Of a DNA stretch of 64,000 nucleotides, positions 34,143 to 42,890 are shown piece by piece. The notes below the pieces were generated by a model. The model was not told the origin of the DNA, made no database searches, and saw only the letters and a program-made list of their open reading frames with translations. The DNA lies in contig OZ244625.1 of assembly GCA_965218555.1 (NCBI GenBank), positions 1,302,001 to 1,366,000 on the forward strand, given 5' to 3'. The position numbers and the translations under genes were made by a program. This DNA comes from JAPPLB01 sp965218555 (GTDB lineage Bacteria > Acidobacteriota > Terriglobia > Bryobacterales > UBA6623). Positions within the stretch are counted from its first letter, which is position 1. Every line of letters starts with the position of its first letter.

Positions 34143-35313
34143 AAAACTTTGGGATGATCGTTACGTCAACTTTGTCGTGCGCCAGCCGGGAAGGGAATTC
34201 GCCCTCTTCCTGATAGCGTTGCGCGGCGGCGGCCACCCGGTCGGGATCGAGGGAAACGCCCAGCCCCGGACCTCGGGGAACGGCGATCGAACCGTTTTCG
34301 ATTTTCGGCAATCCGCCGGTAATGATGTCGTCTTCGTGAATCATCACGTAACTCTGGTTGGCATACAGGAACGGAGGACACGAGGCGACCATGTGGGCGC
34401 CGGCGGCGGTTCCGATACCCAGCTCGCCCCAGCAGTGGTGATTGACGGGTAGTCCCGCTGCTTCGCAGATCGCCACGGCCTTCTTGTAATTCAGCAGACC
34501 TCCGGTGGTGTACTGGTCCGTCACGATCACATCCGCCGCATCTCTCTTCACCACTTCGAGCACGTCTTGCAGCGTCCAGGAGGTTTGGTTCGCACCGATC
34601 GGCGTATTCGTAGCGTGCCGGACGTGAGCAAGTCCGTCGAAGTCCTTGGCGGGCGTTGGCTGCTCCACGAATTCGACGTCAAACTTTTCGATTTGTTTGA
34701 TGAATCGCACCGCGGCTCCCGGCGTCCAAGCCTCATTGGCGTCGATTCGAATCCCTGCCTTGCTTCCGACCGCCCCGCGCACGGCTTCGACCGCCTCGAT
34801 GTCGGCTTGGATGTCGTGGCCGACCTTGAAATAGATCAGTGTCCAGCCGTCCTCGACCGCCTTTCTCGCGCGGCGCTCCATCTCATCCAGCTCGAATCGA
34901 AACAGGTAATAAAAAATCGGCATGCGGTCGCGCACCATGCCGCCCAGCAGTTCGTACAGCGGCTTACCGCAGGCCTTGCCCACGATGTCCCACAAGGCCA
35001 TCTCGATGCCGCCGATCGCGACGTTGCCGACGCGTTCGAAGAAGTGCCAATTGCCCAGGTGGCGGATGTTGTTGACAACCGCCTCGATGTTGTTGGGGTC
35101 GCTCCCGACAAGCAGCGGCTTGCAGGATTGAATCGCGGCCTCGATGACGGGAGCGTTGGGGCGGCAAATACTCTCGCCCAGCCCGGTCACACCCTCGTCG
35201 GTCTCCACTTCAATCAAACACTGGGTCACGCCTTTGCGCATGCCGGTGGAAATGAACTCGGGTTCGGTATGCGGAACCGACACGAGCGTTGTTTTGAGAT
35301 CGGTAATCTTCAT
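34141..35313 (-). CDS. Enolase-superfamily enzyme (mandelate racemase / muconate lactonizing type)
   Basis: A 390-residue enzyme with an N-terminal capping domain (about 1-125) and a TIM-barrel domain. Metal ligands: Asp in RIDANEAW, Glu in FVEQPTP, Asp in VTDQYTTGG. The barrel's second-strand KxK motif reads Tyr-Phe-Lys (in LIYFKVGHD), so the catalytic second Lys is kept and the first is Tyr. A His pair, NHHCWGE, lies where the mandelate-racemase His base occurs. The reaction is proton abstraction alpha to a carboxylate (racemisation, epimerisation or dehydration), with substrate unknown. Its ATG overlaps the stop of the upstream hyuB as ATGA, so the two are translationally coupled. Confidence 0.88.
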   Translation of the reverse strand: MKITDLKTTLVSVPHTEPEFISTGMRKGVTQCLIEVETDEGVTGLGESICRPNAPVIEAAIQSCKPLLVGSDPNNIEAVVNNIRHLGNWHFFERVGNVAIGGIEMALWDIVGKACGKPLYELLGGMVRDRMPIFYYLFRFELDEMERRARKAVEDGWTLIYFKVGHDIQADIEAVEAVRGAVGSKAGIRIDANEAWTPGAAVRFIKQIEKFDVEFVEQPTPAKDFDGLAHVRHATNTPIGANQTSWTLQDVLEVVKRDAADVIVTDQYTTGGLLNYKKAVAICEAAGLPVNHHCWGELGIGTAAGAHMVASCPPFLYANQSYVMIHEDDIITGGLPKIENGSIAVPRGPGLGVSLDPDRVAAAAQRYQEEGEFPSRLAHDKVDVTIIPKF

Positions 35314-37070
35314 GGGGCCTCTATCGCGGCTGCACGCAGATCGCTCCGTAGCAGCCGGGTCGCTTTCTCATCGACTCTGCCGGACTCTTGGTCGACCACC
35401 ACGCCATGGAGCTCGGTCGCCTTTGCCGCCGAAACCTTGCCGTTGCGCACGTCACGCTCGACGGCATCCGGCTTTCTCTCGAGCGGATCGCCCCATCCCC
35501 CACCACCCGGCTGAACGTGCCGGATCACGTCTCCCGGGCGCAACTCGTCCGTAACCATCGTCCGCAAAATGCGCTCTTGGTCCGTTCCCGGATTAACGAT
35601 GTTCGATGAAGGCGACCCCTTGCCTCCGCCGTACAACCCGTAAGGCGGATGCTCACGCCGGTCTGAGCGAATACTCAGGGTCGCGGGCTGATCTCCCACG
35701 TACCGCCAGTTGCGGCAGACGGCCAAGCCCCCTCGATACTTGCCGGCACCTCCCGAATCCGTCACCAGGGAGTACTGCTCCAGCCGAACAGGATAGTCCA
35801 ATTCCATCAACTCGGCGGGGATGTTGGCGAGGATCGAGCCCGGATTGGTCAACCCGTCATTGCCATCCTTCGAAGGTCGAGCCCCCCAAGTGCCGGCCAC
35901 CAGATCGAACATGATGAAGGGCTTCCTCTCGCTGCTGTAGCCTCCAATAATCACCAGAGAGTTGCCGCCTTCGCCCGCCGCCGGTATGCGGTCCGGGAGG
36001 ATCCGGGCCAGCGCGCCGAACAGAGCATCCGACAGCCGGAAGCCTACCACGCCTCTCATGCTCGAGGCGGCCGGCATCACCGGGTTGACGATGGAGCCTT
36101 CGGGAGCGATCACCTCGATAGGACGGAACAACCCGTAGGTGTCGGGAATGTCGGCCTGCATGCTCGAGCGCACCGCATAGCCGCAGCACGAGATCGTAAA
36201 CGAAATGGGCGAATTGATAGCGCCTTGCACTTGCGGCGACGTTCCCGTGAAATCGACCACCAGCGAGTCGCCGGCCACCCTCATGGCGACCTTGATCGGA
36301 ATCTCACCCGCGTCCACGCCGTCGTCATCCAGATAATCAGTAAACGAATACTCTCCGTCGGGCCAGGAGCGAATCTCGGCGCGCACAAGCCTCTCGGTGT
36401 AATCGATCAGCTCGGTGAAGTAGCGAGACAGCAGACCGGCTCCATAGCGCTCAGCGAGAGCGGCCACGCCCTTCTCACCGATGCGCAGAGCCGCCAAATT
36501 GGAGCGAAGGTCCCCCAGGGTCTGGAGCGGAACCCGGATGTTGCTCTCGAGGATCGAAAAAATGGCATCGCTGGGAACACCACGCTCATACAGCTTGAGC
36601 GGAGGAATACGAATACCCTCTTGAAAGATCTCGGTGTTGTCGCAAGCCGCACTGCCAGGAACGCGCCCGCCGATGTCGAGGTGATGCGACACGGCGGCGG
36701 AGTAGGCCAGTAGCTCACCGTCAACAAAAATCGGCTGAAAGACAAAAATGTCCGGCAGGTGGATACCCCCCTCAAAGGGGTCGTTCATGATGAAGACGTC
36801 GCCTGGCGAGATGTTGCCCTCGAATTTCCTGATCGTGGCTTCGAGGGCGTACGGTATGGAGCCAAGCTGAAACGGGATTGTCACCCCTTGCGCAATGGTC
36901 TGACCATCCTTGTCACACAGCGCCGTGGAGAAATCCATGCAATCCCGAACGACTGTCGAATAGGCAGTGCGGATGACGGTGTTCGCCATTTCGTCGGCCA
37001 CGCTGGAAAGAGCGTTCCGAATCAGCCCCAGCGTGATCGGGTCGATTTGCGGTTCGGCGTCTGGCTTCAT
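35310..37070 (-). CDS. hyuB: Hydantoinase B / 5-oxoprolinase beta family, second copy
   Basis: A 586-residue HyuB subunit, the partner of HyuA in ATP-dependent opening of cyclic amides (N-methylhydantoin, 5-oxoproline and similar) or related carboxylations. Typical segments: DPITLGLIRNALSSVADEMA at the N-terminus, CMDFSTALCDKDGQTIAQG, FIMNDPFEGGIHLPDI, SHHLDIGGRVPGS and GGAGKYRGGLAVCRNW. It is closely related along its whole length to the HyuB encoded just upstream, so the pair arose by tandem duplication and has since diverged. It begins 45 bp after the first copy ends and overlaps the enolase-superfamily gene by 4 bp. Confidence 0.92.
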   Translation of the reverse strand: MKPDAEPQIDPITLGLIRNALSSVADEMANTVIRTAYSTVVRDCMDFSTALCDKDGQTIAQGVTIPFQLGSIPYALEATIRKFEGNISPGDVFIMNDPFEGGIHLPDIFVFQPIFVDGELLAYSAAVSHHLDIGGRVPGSAACDNTEIFQEGIRIPPLKLYERGVPSDAIFSILESNIRVPLQTLGDLRSNLAALRIGEKGVAALAERYGAGLLSRYFTELIDYTERLVRAEIRSWPDGEYSFTDYLDDDGVDAGEIPIKVAMRVAGDSLVVDFTGTSPQVQGAINSPISFTISCCGYAVRSSMQADIPDTYGLFRPIEVIAPEGSIVNPVMPAASSMRGVVGFRLSDALFGALARILPDRIPAAGEGGNSLVIIGGYSSERKPFIMFDLVAGTWGARPSKDGNDGLTNPGSILANIPAELMELDYPVRLEQYSLVTDSGGAGKYRGGLAVCRNWRYVGDQPATLSIRSDRREHPPYGLYGGGKGSPSSNIVNPGTDQERILRTMVTDELRPGDVIRHVQPGGGGWGDPLERKPDAVERDVRNGKVSAAKATELHGVVVDQESGRVDEKATRLLRSDLRAAAIEAP

Positions 37071-37115
37071 GCCACCTGGAGAAAACGGGCCGGGGCTCCC
37101 TTATCGGCAAGCTCT

Positions 37116-38903
37116 TCAGATCGCCGAATGATGGGGCGGATCTGCCTTGGAACGACGGGCGGAGCGTTCTCGCTCTGTCCGTTTCCTGTCTACGGTCTTT
37201 TTTTGATCGTCGATCACAACGCCGTACAGCTCCTCAGCCTTCGCGATCGACACCTTGTCATTGCGTACGTCCTGCTCGATGCTCTTGATATCTCTCTCCA
37301 GGGGCTCGCCCCATCCGCCCGCGCCGGGTTGGATGTGGCGAATCACATCTCCGGGCTGCAAGGTATCGGTCACCATGGTGCGCAGAGTGCGCTCCTCCTC
37401 GGTGCCGGGGTTGACGATATTCGAGGATGGGGAGCCGTTGTGTCCGCCATAAAGGCCGTATGGGGTGTGCTCGCGCCGGTCGGAGCGGATCGTGAGGTTC
37501 GCGGGCAAGTCTCCGACATAGCGCCAGTCCCGTGCAATGGCTAACCCGCCTCGATACTTGCCCGCCCCGCCCGTGTCCTTCGTGAGGGCGTACTGCTCGA
37601 CACGAACCGGATAGTCCAGTTCCATAAGCTCTACCGGAATGTTGGATATCACCGAGCCGGGGTTCGTCAAACCGTCAATACCATCTTTGTTGGGCCGCGC
37701 TCCCCAGGTGCCCGCGATCAGGTCGAACATGATGAAGGGTTTCCGCTCCCGGTTATATCCACCGATGATGATCAGGGAGTTGCCGCCTTCACCCGCCGCG
37801 GGAATCTTGTGCGGCACGATCTTGGCCAGGGCGCCGAAGAGCGCATCAGCTAGCCGGAACCCCACGACGCCTCGCATGCCCGAAGCCGCCGGCATGACGG
37901 GATTCAGGATGGTGCCCGCCGGCGCAATGATCTTGATCGGTCGAAACAATCCCGACGTGTTCGGGATGTCGGCCTGCATGATCGAGCGAACCGCGTACCC
38001 GCAGCAGGAGATCGTGAAGGCATATGGCGAATTGATCCCGCCCTTGACTTGAGGGGACGTGCCAGTGAAATCGACCGTGAGGCGGTCGTCTTCCACCGTC
38101 ATCTTCACCTCGATCGCGATCTCCCCCGCGTCTACCCCGTCGTCGTCCAGATAGTCGGTGAATGTGTACTCGCCATCGGGCCAGCTCCGGATCTCCGCTC
38201 GTACCATCGCTTCGGTGTAGTCGAGCAGCTCAGCGAAGTACATCTCCAGGTCGTCCACTCCATGGCGCTCCGCCAGCGAGAGAAGTCCTTTCTCGCCGGT
38301 TCGCAAAGCCGAGAGGTTCGAGCGAAGATCGCCGAGCGTCTGCACCGGCACGCGGATATTCTTTTCCAGAAGCTGAAAGATCGCCTCGCTCGGCACGCCG
38401 CGGTCGTACAGCTTCAGGGGCGGGATGCGCAACCCGTCGTGGAAAATCTCCGTGTTGTCGCAGGCGGCGCTGCCAGGCACCCGTCCGCCTAGATCCAAGT
38501 GATGGGACACGGCGGTCGAGTAGCCCATCAGGCGATTCTCATGGAAAACCGGCTTGAAGACAAAGATATCCGGGATATGAATCCCCCCCTGAAAGGGGTC
38601 ATTCATGATGAAGATGTCGCCGGGGTGAATGTTTCCTTTGAACCTGTTGATGGTGTGACCCAGCGCGGTCGGCACCGAGCCGAGATGGACAGGGATGGTC
38701 ACGCCCTGTGCGACCGTCTGGCCGTGCTTGTCGCACAGCGCCGTCGAGAAGTCCATGCAGTCACGGACGATGGTCGAATAAGCGGTCCGAATCACCGTGT
38801 TCGCCATCTCGTCGGCCACACTGGACAGATAGTTTCGGATCAGCCCCATGGTGATCGGATCCGCCTTTTGTGCTGCTGTCCGTTGTTTGATCGTTGCTTG
38901 CAT
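37116..38903 (-). CDS. hyuB: Hydantoinase B / 5-oxoprolinase beta family, first copy
   Basis: A 595-residue HyuB subunit. The ATG at 38903 is preferred because AGGAG lies about 5 nt upstream. An in-frame ATG at 38918 and a longer frame to 39032 overlapping hyuA are less likely. It shares the full set of family motifs with the second copy (CMDFSTALCDKHGQTVAQG, FIMNDPFQGGIHIPDI, SHHLDLGGRVPGS, GGAGKYRGGLAIARDW), and the C-terminal tail is more basic. It starts 34 bp after hyuA ends. Having two HyuB genes per HyuA gene suggests either two alternative complexes or one heteromeric complex. Confidence 0.92.
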   Translation of the reverse strand: MQATIKQRTAAQKADPITMGLIRNYLSSVADEMANTVIRTAYSTIVRDCMDFSTALCDKHGQTVAQGVTIPVHLGSVPTALGHTINRFKGNIHPGDIFIMNDPFQGGIHIPDIFVFKPVFHENRLMGYSTAVSHHLDLGGRVPGSAACDNTEIFHDGLRIPPLKLYDRGVPSEAIFQLLEKNIRVPVQTLGDLRSNLSALRTGEKGLLSLAERHGVDDLEMYFAELLDYTEAMVRAEIRSWPDGEYTFTDYLDDDGVDAGEIAIEVKMTVEDDRLTVDFTGTSPQVKGGINSPYAFTISCCGYAVRSIMQADIPNTSGLFRPIKIIAPAGTILNPVMPAASGMRGVVGFRLADALFGALAKIVPHKIPAAGEGGNSLIIIGGYNRERKPFIMFDLIAGTWGARPNKDGIDGLTNPGSVISNIPVELMELDYPVRVEQYALTKDTGGAGKYRGGLAIARDWRYVGDLPANLTIRSDRREHTPYGLYGGHNGSPSSNIVNPGTEEERTLRTMVTDTLQPGDVIRHIQPGAGGWGEPLERDIKSIEQDVRNDKVSIAKAEELYGVVIDDQKKTVDRKRTERERSARRSKADPPHHSAI

Positions 38904-38937
38904 GGAACTCCTGGGCATGCGGTCTCGATTCCGCCGG

Positions 38938-41019
38938 CTAGGGCGCACGCAACCCGATGCGAACGTTACCGTGCGCGTCCAGCCAGGCGCGGCAACCCGG
39001 GGGCACCACCGTCGTCGAGTCGTATTCGTCAATCAGCAGCGGCCCCTGTCGGGGTTCGGCGTCCAGGTCTCGGCGTGACAGCGCGGCGGTATCGACGATC
39101 CCATGATCCGGCCCGAAATATGCCTGGCGACGACCGGCCTGTCGCGGTTTGAAGCCGTTCTTCGAAGGCGCGACGGTCGAACTCTTGCGCGCAACCCGAC
39201 CGATCAGACGGAAGTTGACGAAAGTGTAATCTTCTCCCTCGCCTCCCTTATGGCCGTAGGTCTTCTCGTGTTCCGCGTCGTAGGCATCTTCGAGGCGCCC
39301 GATGGTATCCGGGCTCAACGTGGTGGAGCCGACCGGAATCGTGAGCTCGTAAGATTGCCCAGAGTACCGCATGTCGGCGTAACAGTGAAGATCGATCTCG
39401 TTTTCGCCGAACCCTTGACTGGTCAGCAGTCCGACTATGTGCTTTTCGATGCGCTTGATCGTGGCGTTGAGCTCCGTCAGGTCAGCCTCACGGGTCTTCT
39501 TGAAGTACGTCTGCACGTAGTGATGCTCGATGTCGGCTGATAGCAGCCCGAAAGCGCTGAACAGCCCGGGATACGGAGGAATGACCACTTCCTTCATCCC
39601 GAGTGCGAGGCCCATTTCGCAGGCGTGCATCGGTCCGGCGCCTCCGAAAGCGATCAAGGCGAAATCCCGCACGTCCCGTCCCCGCTCGGTCGAAACAGCC
39701 CGCACGGCGCGAGTCATGTTGGAATTGGCAAGCAAGTGGACGCCGTAGGCGGCTTCGAGAAGGCTCATGCCCAGTGGGGCGGCGATCTGGCGCTCGAGGC
39801 ACTGTTCGGCTTTGGAACGATTGAGTTGCAGCCCTCCTCCCACCAGGCCTTCCGGATTGATATAGCCCAGCACCAGATTGGCGTCGGTGTTGGTCGTTTC
39901 GGTCCCACCCTGGTCGTAACAAACCGGTCCCGGCGAAGCACCTGCGCTATGAGGACCGATTTTCAGGGCCTGCCCCTCATCAAGCCACGCAATGCTCCCG
40001 CCGCCGGCGCCCACCTCGGCCACGTCGATCGCCGGAACACGAATCAGGTGACCGCCGCCTTTGATCAGTCTGCTGACAAGGGAAAGCGAAGAGCCAACCT
40101 CATACTCGGCGGCTGTGCTGAGAGCACCGTCTTCGATAATCGAAGCCTTGGCTGTCGTACCGCCCATGTCCAAGGTGATCGCGTTCGGGATCCTCTGCCG
40201 GCTCACGAGATCGTGAGCGGCAATCACGCCGGCGGCGGGGCCTGACTCGATCATGAAGACGGGCCGCCGCGACGACTCCTGCGCGGTCATCACTCCGCCG
40301 TTGGACTGCATGATCATCAGGGGCGCCTGAACCTTCAGATCGCGCAGCGACTGTACGAGAGAGTCGACATAGCGGGCCACAATGGGCGCCACGTAAGCAT
40401 TCACGACCGTCGTAGCAGTCCGCTCGTACTCCTTGACCTCCCGCAAGATCTCGCTCGACACCGAAACCGAAATGTGGGGGTGCCGCTCGGCGATCATCCG
40501 GGCCAGCGATTCTTCGTGGGCAGGATTGACGTAGGAGTTGATCAGGCAGATGGCGATCGATTCGACCCCCAGCGCGGCGATTTGATCAATGACACTGCCG
40601 GCTGCGGCGTGATCCAGCGGGATCAGCACGCCTCCCTGAGCGTCGATTCGCTCAGGCACCTCGAATCGCAAGCGCCGCTCGACGAGATCCGGCGGTTTGT
40701 CCCAGTGCCAGTTGTAGAGTTCCGGCATACGAATCCGCCGCAACTCGAGCACATCACGGAACCCTTTGGTGGTGATCAAGGCGGTGTTCGCGCCACGCTG
40801 CTCGAGAATCGCGTTGGTAGCCACCGTGGTGCCGTGGATCACTTCTCGCAGCACGGCCCCGCTCACGGCGCGCTCCTCGAACATTCCAGGCAGGCTTTCC
40901 CGGATCGAGCGGCTATAGTCGTCCGGACTCGAGAGAACCTTCCGTGTAGTGACGACCCCGTCGTCGTCAACGTAGACGATGTCGGTGAACGTTCCGCCGA
41001 TGTCAATGCCTATGCGCAC
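38938..41019 (-). CDS. hyuA: Hydantoinase A / 5-oxoprolinase alpha family
   Basis: The ATP-hydrolysing subunit of the hydantoinase/oxoprolinase family, about 693 residues. The GTG at 41019 gives VRIGIDIGGTFTD, which places the phosphate-binding motif at the N-terminus as in relatives. An in-frame GTG at 41037 is an alternative. A second actin-like ATPase motif, TLDMGGTTAKA, lies near residue 280. The enzyme is expected to phosphorylate the substrate carbonyl at ATP's expense, with HyuB completing hydrolysis in the cytoplasm. It is the first gene of a seven-gene minus-strand operon and has a good promoter at 41067-41096. The substrate is unknown. Confidence 0.93.
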   Translation of the reverse strand: MRIGIDIGGTFTDIVYVDDDGVVTTRKVLSSPDDYSRSIRESLPGMFEERAVSGAVLREVIHGTTVATNAILEQRGANTALITTKGFRDVLELRRIRMPELYNWHWDKPPDLVERRLRFEVPERIDAQGGVLIPLDHAAAGSVIDQIAALGVESIAICLINSYVNPAHEESLARMIAERHPHISVSVSSEILREVKEYERTATTVVNAYVAPIVARYVDSLVQSLRDLKVQAPLMIMQSNGGVMTAQESSRRPVFMIESGPAAGVIAAHDLVSRQRIPNAITLDMGGTTAKASIIEDGALSTAAEYEVGSSLSLVSRLIKGGGHLIRVPAIDVAEVGAGGGSIAWLDEGQALKIGPHSAGASPGPVCYDQGGTETTNTDANLVLGYINPEGLVGGGLQLNRSKAEQCLERQIAAPLGMSLLEAAYGVHLLANSNMTRAVRAVSTERGRDVRDFALIAFGGAGPMHACEMGLALGMKEVVIPPYPGLFSAFGLLSADIEHHYVQTYFKKTREADLTELNATIKRIEKHIVGLLTSQGFGENEIDLHCYADMRYSGQSYELTIPVGSTTLSPDTIGRLEDAYDAEHEKTYGHKGGEGEDYTFVNFRLIGRVARKSSTVAPSKNGFKPRQAGRRQAYFGPDHGIVDTAALSRRDLDAEPRQGPLLIDEYDSTTVVPPGCRAWLDAHGNVRIGLRAP

Positions 41020-41066
41020 GGGCGCTCTACTTTCAACATTCCGAAAAGCCCTTCGGCAACCCAAAA

Positions 41067-41096
41067 ATCATAGGCGAGCCATTGCCGCTTCGTCAA
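41067..41096 (-). promoter_or_regulatory. Promoter of the hyu operon
   Basis: On the minus strand, TTGACG (41096-41091) and TATGAT (41072-41067) are 18 bp apart, a strong sigma-70 match. The leader before the GTG is about 40 nt and contains a small CCGAA/TTCGG hairpin that could be an operator or have no function. Confidence 0.65.
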
Positions 41097-41134
41097 TGAA
41101 CGGAATCGCTCTGCGGGAGCGACCCAGGCGTGCC

Positions 41135-41163
41135 TTGACTCACCGATACGCGTTCGATACCCT
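41135..41163 (+). promoter_or_regulatory. Candidate promoter of the divergent symporter gene
   Basis: TTGACT (41135-41140) and TACCCT (41158-41163) are separated by 17 bp. The -35 box is good and the -10 box weak, which would suit an activated gene. It lies back to back with the hyu promoter, so one regulator could act on both. Confidence 0.4.
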
Positions 41164-41222
41164 CGCCCTAACCTGCGGATCGCCCGACTTCCTCGTCCCC
41201 AAGGAACGAGCTGCACTTCCTC

Positions 41223-42776
41223 ATGCAACACAATCTCGGACCGCACGGGCTGGCCGTTGTCGCCGTCTACATCCTGTTCTTGCTGGCGATCGGCTGGTTT
41301 TCCCGAACGAAAGTGAACAACCTGGCGGACTTCGTTGTGGCAGGACGGTCGATGAATCGCTGGCAGATCGGTCTCTCGATCGTAGCAACTTGGGTCTCGG
41401 GAACGACGATCCTCGCCTTTCCCGCCATGGGCTATACGAACGGCTTGGCCATATATTTTTTTGGTTCCGGGGCATCGCTCGCCAGTGGTCTCTGGGCGGG
41501 TTTCTATGTCATTCCCTACATGCGAAAGCATGAACTGCTGACGGTCCCGCAGGCTCTCGAGACATGGTTCGGCCCTCGACACCGCATCGTGGCGCTGCTG
41601 GCTGTGTGGGCGCGGGAGTTGGCCTACGTCGGCTCGTCGCTCGTATCCATCGGCGTGAGCATCAGCTACGTAACACCTCTCTCGTATACAGAGGGAGTGA
41701 CGGTAGGAGCAGGCATTACCGTCCTCTATTTGCTCTTGGGAGGCCAGCGGGCTGTTATCCTCACCGACCTTCTTCAAAACATCATCATCGTCAGCCTGAC
41801 CGTCCTGATGCTCGTAATCGGAGTAAAGGCCCTGGGAGGATGGCATGTCTTGACCTCACAGCTCGCCGAGCACCATAAAGCCGCTGCTGGCGGTTACCCC
41901 TGGCCGAATCTGGTGGCTTGGCTTGTCATGGGTGTTTTCCAGGCGCTGCCCTACCAAGCTCTGATTCAACGCGGCCTCAGCGCCAAAAGCGCCAAAGAAG
42001 CGCAAGCCGGATTTCTCATCGGCGGTCTCCTGGGTCTGCTCTGGTATGTCTGTCTTCCTCTGCTGGGCATGCTGGGCTATGCCCGCTATGGATCGGGAGA
42101 AAACGCCTCAGACGTTTTTCTGCTCTTGGCGAGCCGGGAGTACCCGCCGATTGTTTACGCGCTGCTCGTGGTGGTTCTGCTCGGAGCGGTCATGTCGACC
42201 CTCGACAGTGTCTTGATGTCGGTCAGCTCGAACTTCGTGGTGGATATCTACCAGCGGTTCTTCAACCCCGCGGCCTCCGCCCGGACGTCACTGCTTGCGT
42301 CGCGCGCGGCCGTCCTCCTGGCGCTTGTGGTCGGCATCGTTTTCGCCTTTTTGTTTCCCATCATGCTCGAGTTGCTTTGGGTAGGCACCCGCATCATGGT
42401 CGCCGGCGTAGGGCCGGTAATCGCCTCCTTGTTCCTGTACCGACCCCTCAGGAAGGCGCCCGCAACCATTCTGTGGGCCATGATTCTCGGCATGACCTCT
42501 ACGGTCATCACTTTTCTGGCTACCGGTGGGTCCAGCGCCGATGTTGTGGTCTTATGGACCTTGGACCCCATCTATGTGGGCTTGTCGGTCAACATTGCGG
42601 CGTTGATCATCGGGTCCCGCTTGGAGTGCAGGAAACATGACGGTGAGGATTCCCTCGAACTCGGCTCGGAGGAAGCGGAGGAGAGGGTTCGTGTCAATCC
42701 ATGTCTCGCTATCGCCATGATCTTGGGAGCGGTGCTTGTGTACTATGCATTCTGGCTCTGGGCCTTGAATGTCTAG
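41223..42776 (+). CDS. Sodium:solute symporter (SSS family), divergent from hyuA
   Basis: A 517-residue inner-membrane symporter with about 13 helices. It belongs to the proline/pantothenate-like branch, with the early segment DFVVAGRSMNRWQIGLSIVATWVSGTT (read in two parts around residues 38-64) and VVLLGAVMSTLDSVLMSVSSNF near residue 320. It starts 204 bp from hyuA on the opposite strand and may import a substrate or cosubstrate of that operon. No strong ribosome site precedes the ATG, so the start is less certain. It converges on the DUF1501 gene at 42891. Confidence 0.9.
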   Translation: MQHNLGPHGLAVVAVYILFLLAIGWFSRTKVNNLADFVVAGRSMNRWQIGLSIVATWVSGTTILAFPAMGYTNGLAIYFFGSGASLASGLWAGFYVIPYMRKHELLTVPQALETWFGPRHRIVALLAVWARELAYVGSSLVSIGVSISYVTPLSYTEGVTVGAGITVLYLLLGGQRAVILTDLLQNIIIVSLTVLMLVIGVKALGGWHVLTSQLAEHHKAAAGGYPWPNLVAWLVMGVFQALPYQALIQRGLSAKSAKEAQAGFLIGGLLGLLWYVCLPLLGMLGYARYGSGENASDVFLLLASREYPPIVYALLVVVLLGAVMSTLDSVLMSVSSNFVVDIYQRFFNPAASARTSLLASRAAVLLALVVGIVFAFLFPIMLELLWVGTRIMVAGVGPVIASLFLYRPLRKAPATILWAMILGMTSTVITFLATGGSSADVVVLWTLDPIYVGLSVNIAALIIGSRLECRKHDGEDSLELGSEEAEERVRVNPCLAIAMILGAVLVYYAFWLWALNV

Positions 42777-42890
42777 AATCGGGTTCTCAGTGCGAGCAAC
42801 GCACAATAGCCAATCCTGTCCAGGTGTTGAAGACCGGCCTACGCAATGGTGCCGGAGCGGATGATTCGTGCAGGACGCCCTTGACGATGA

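Noticed and set aside
33935..34144. A 69-codon minus-strand frame within the 180-bp element as a small gene
   Set aside because: It spans almost exactly the inverted-repeat element, and the shorter copy of the element does not preserve the frame.
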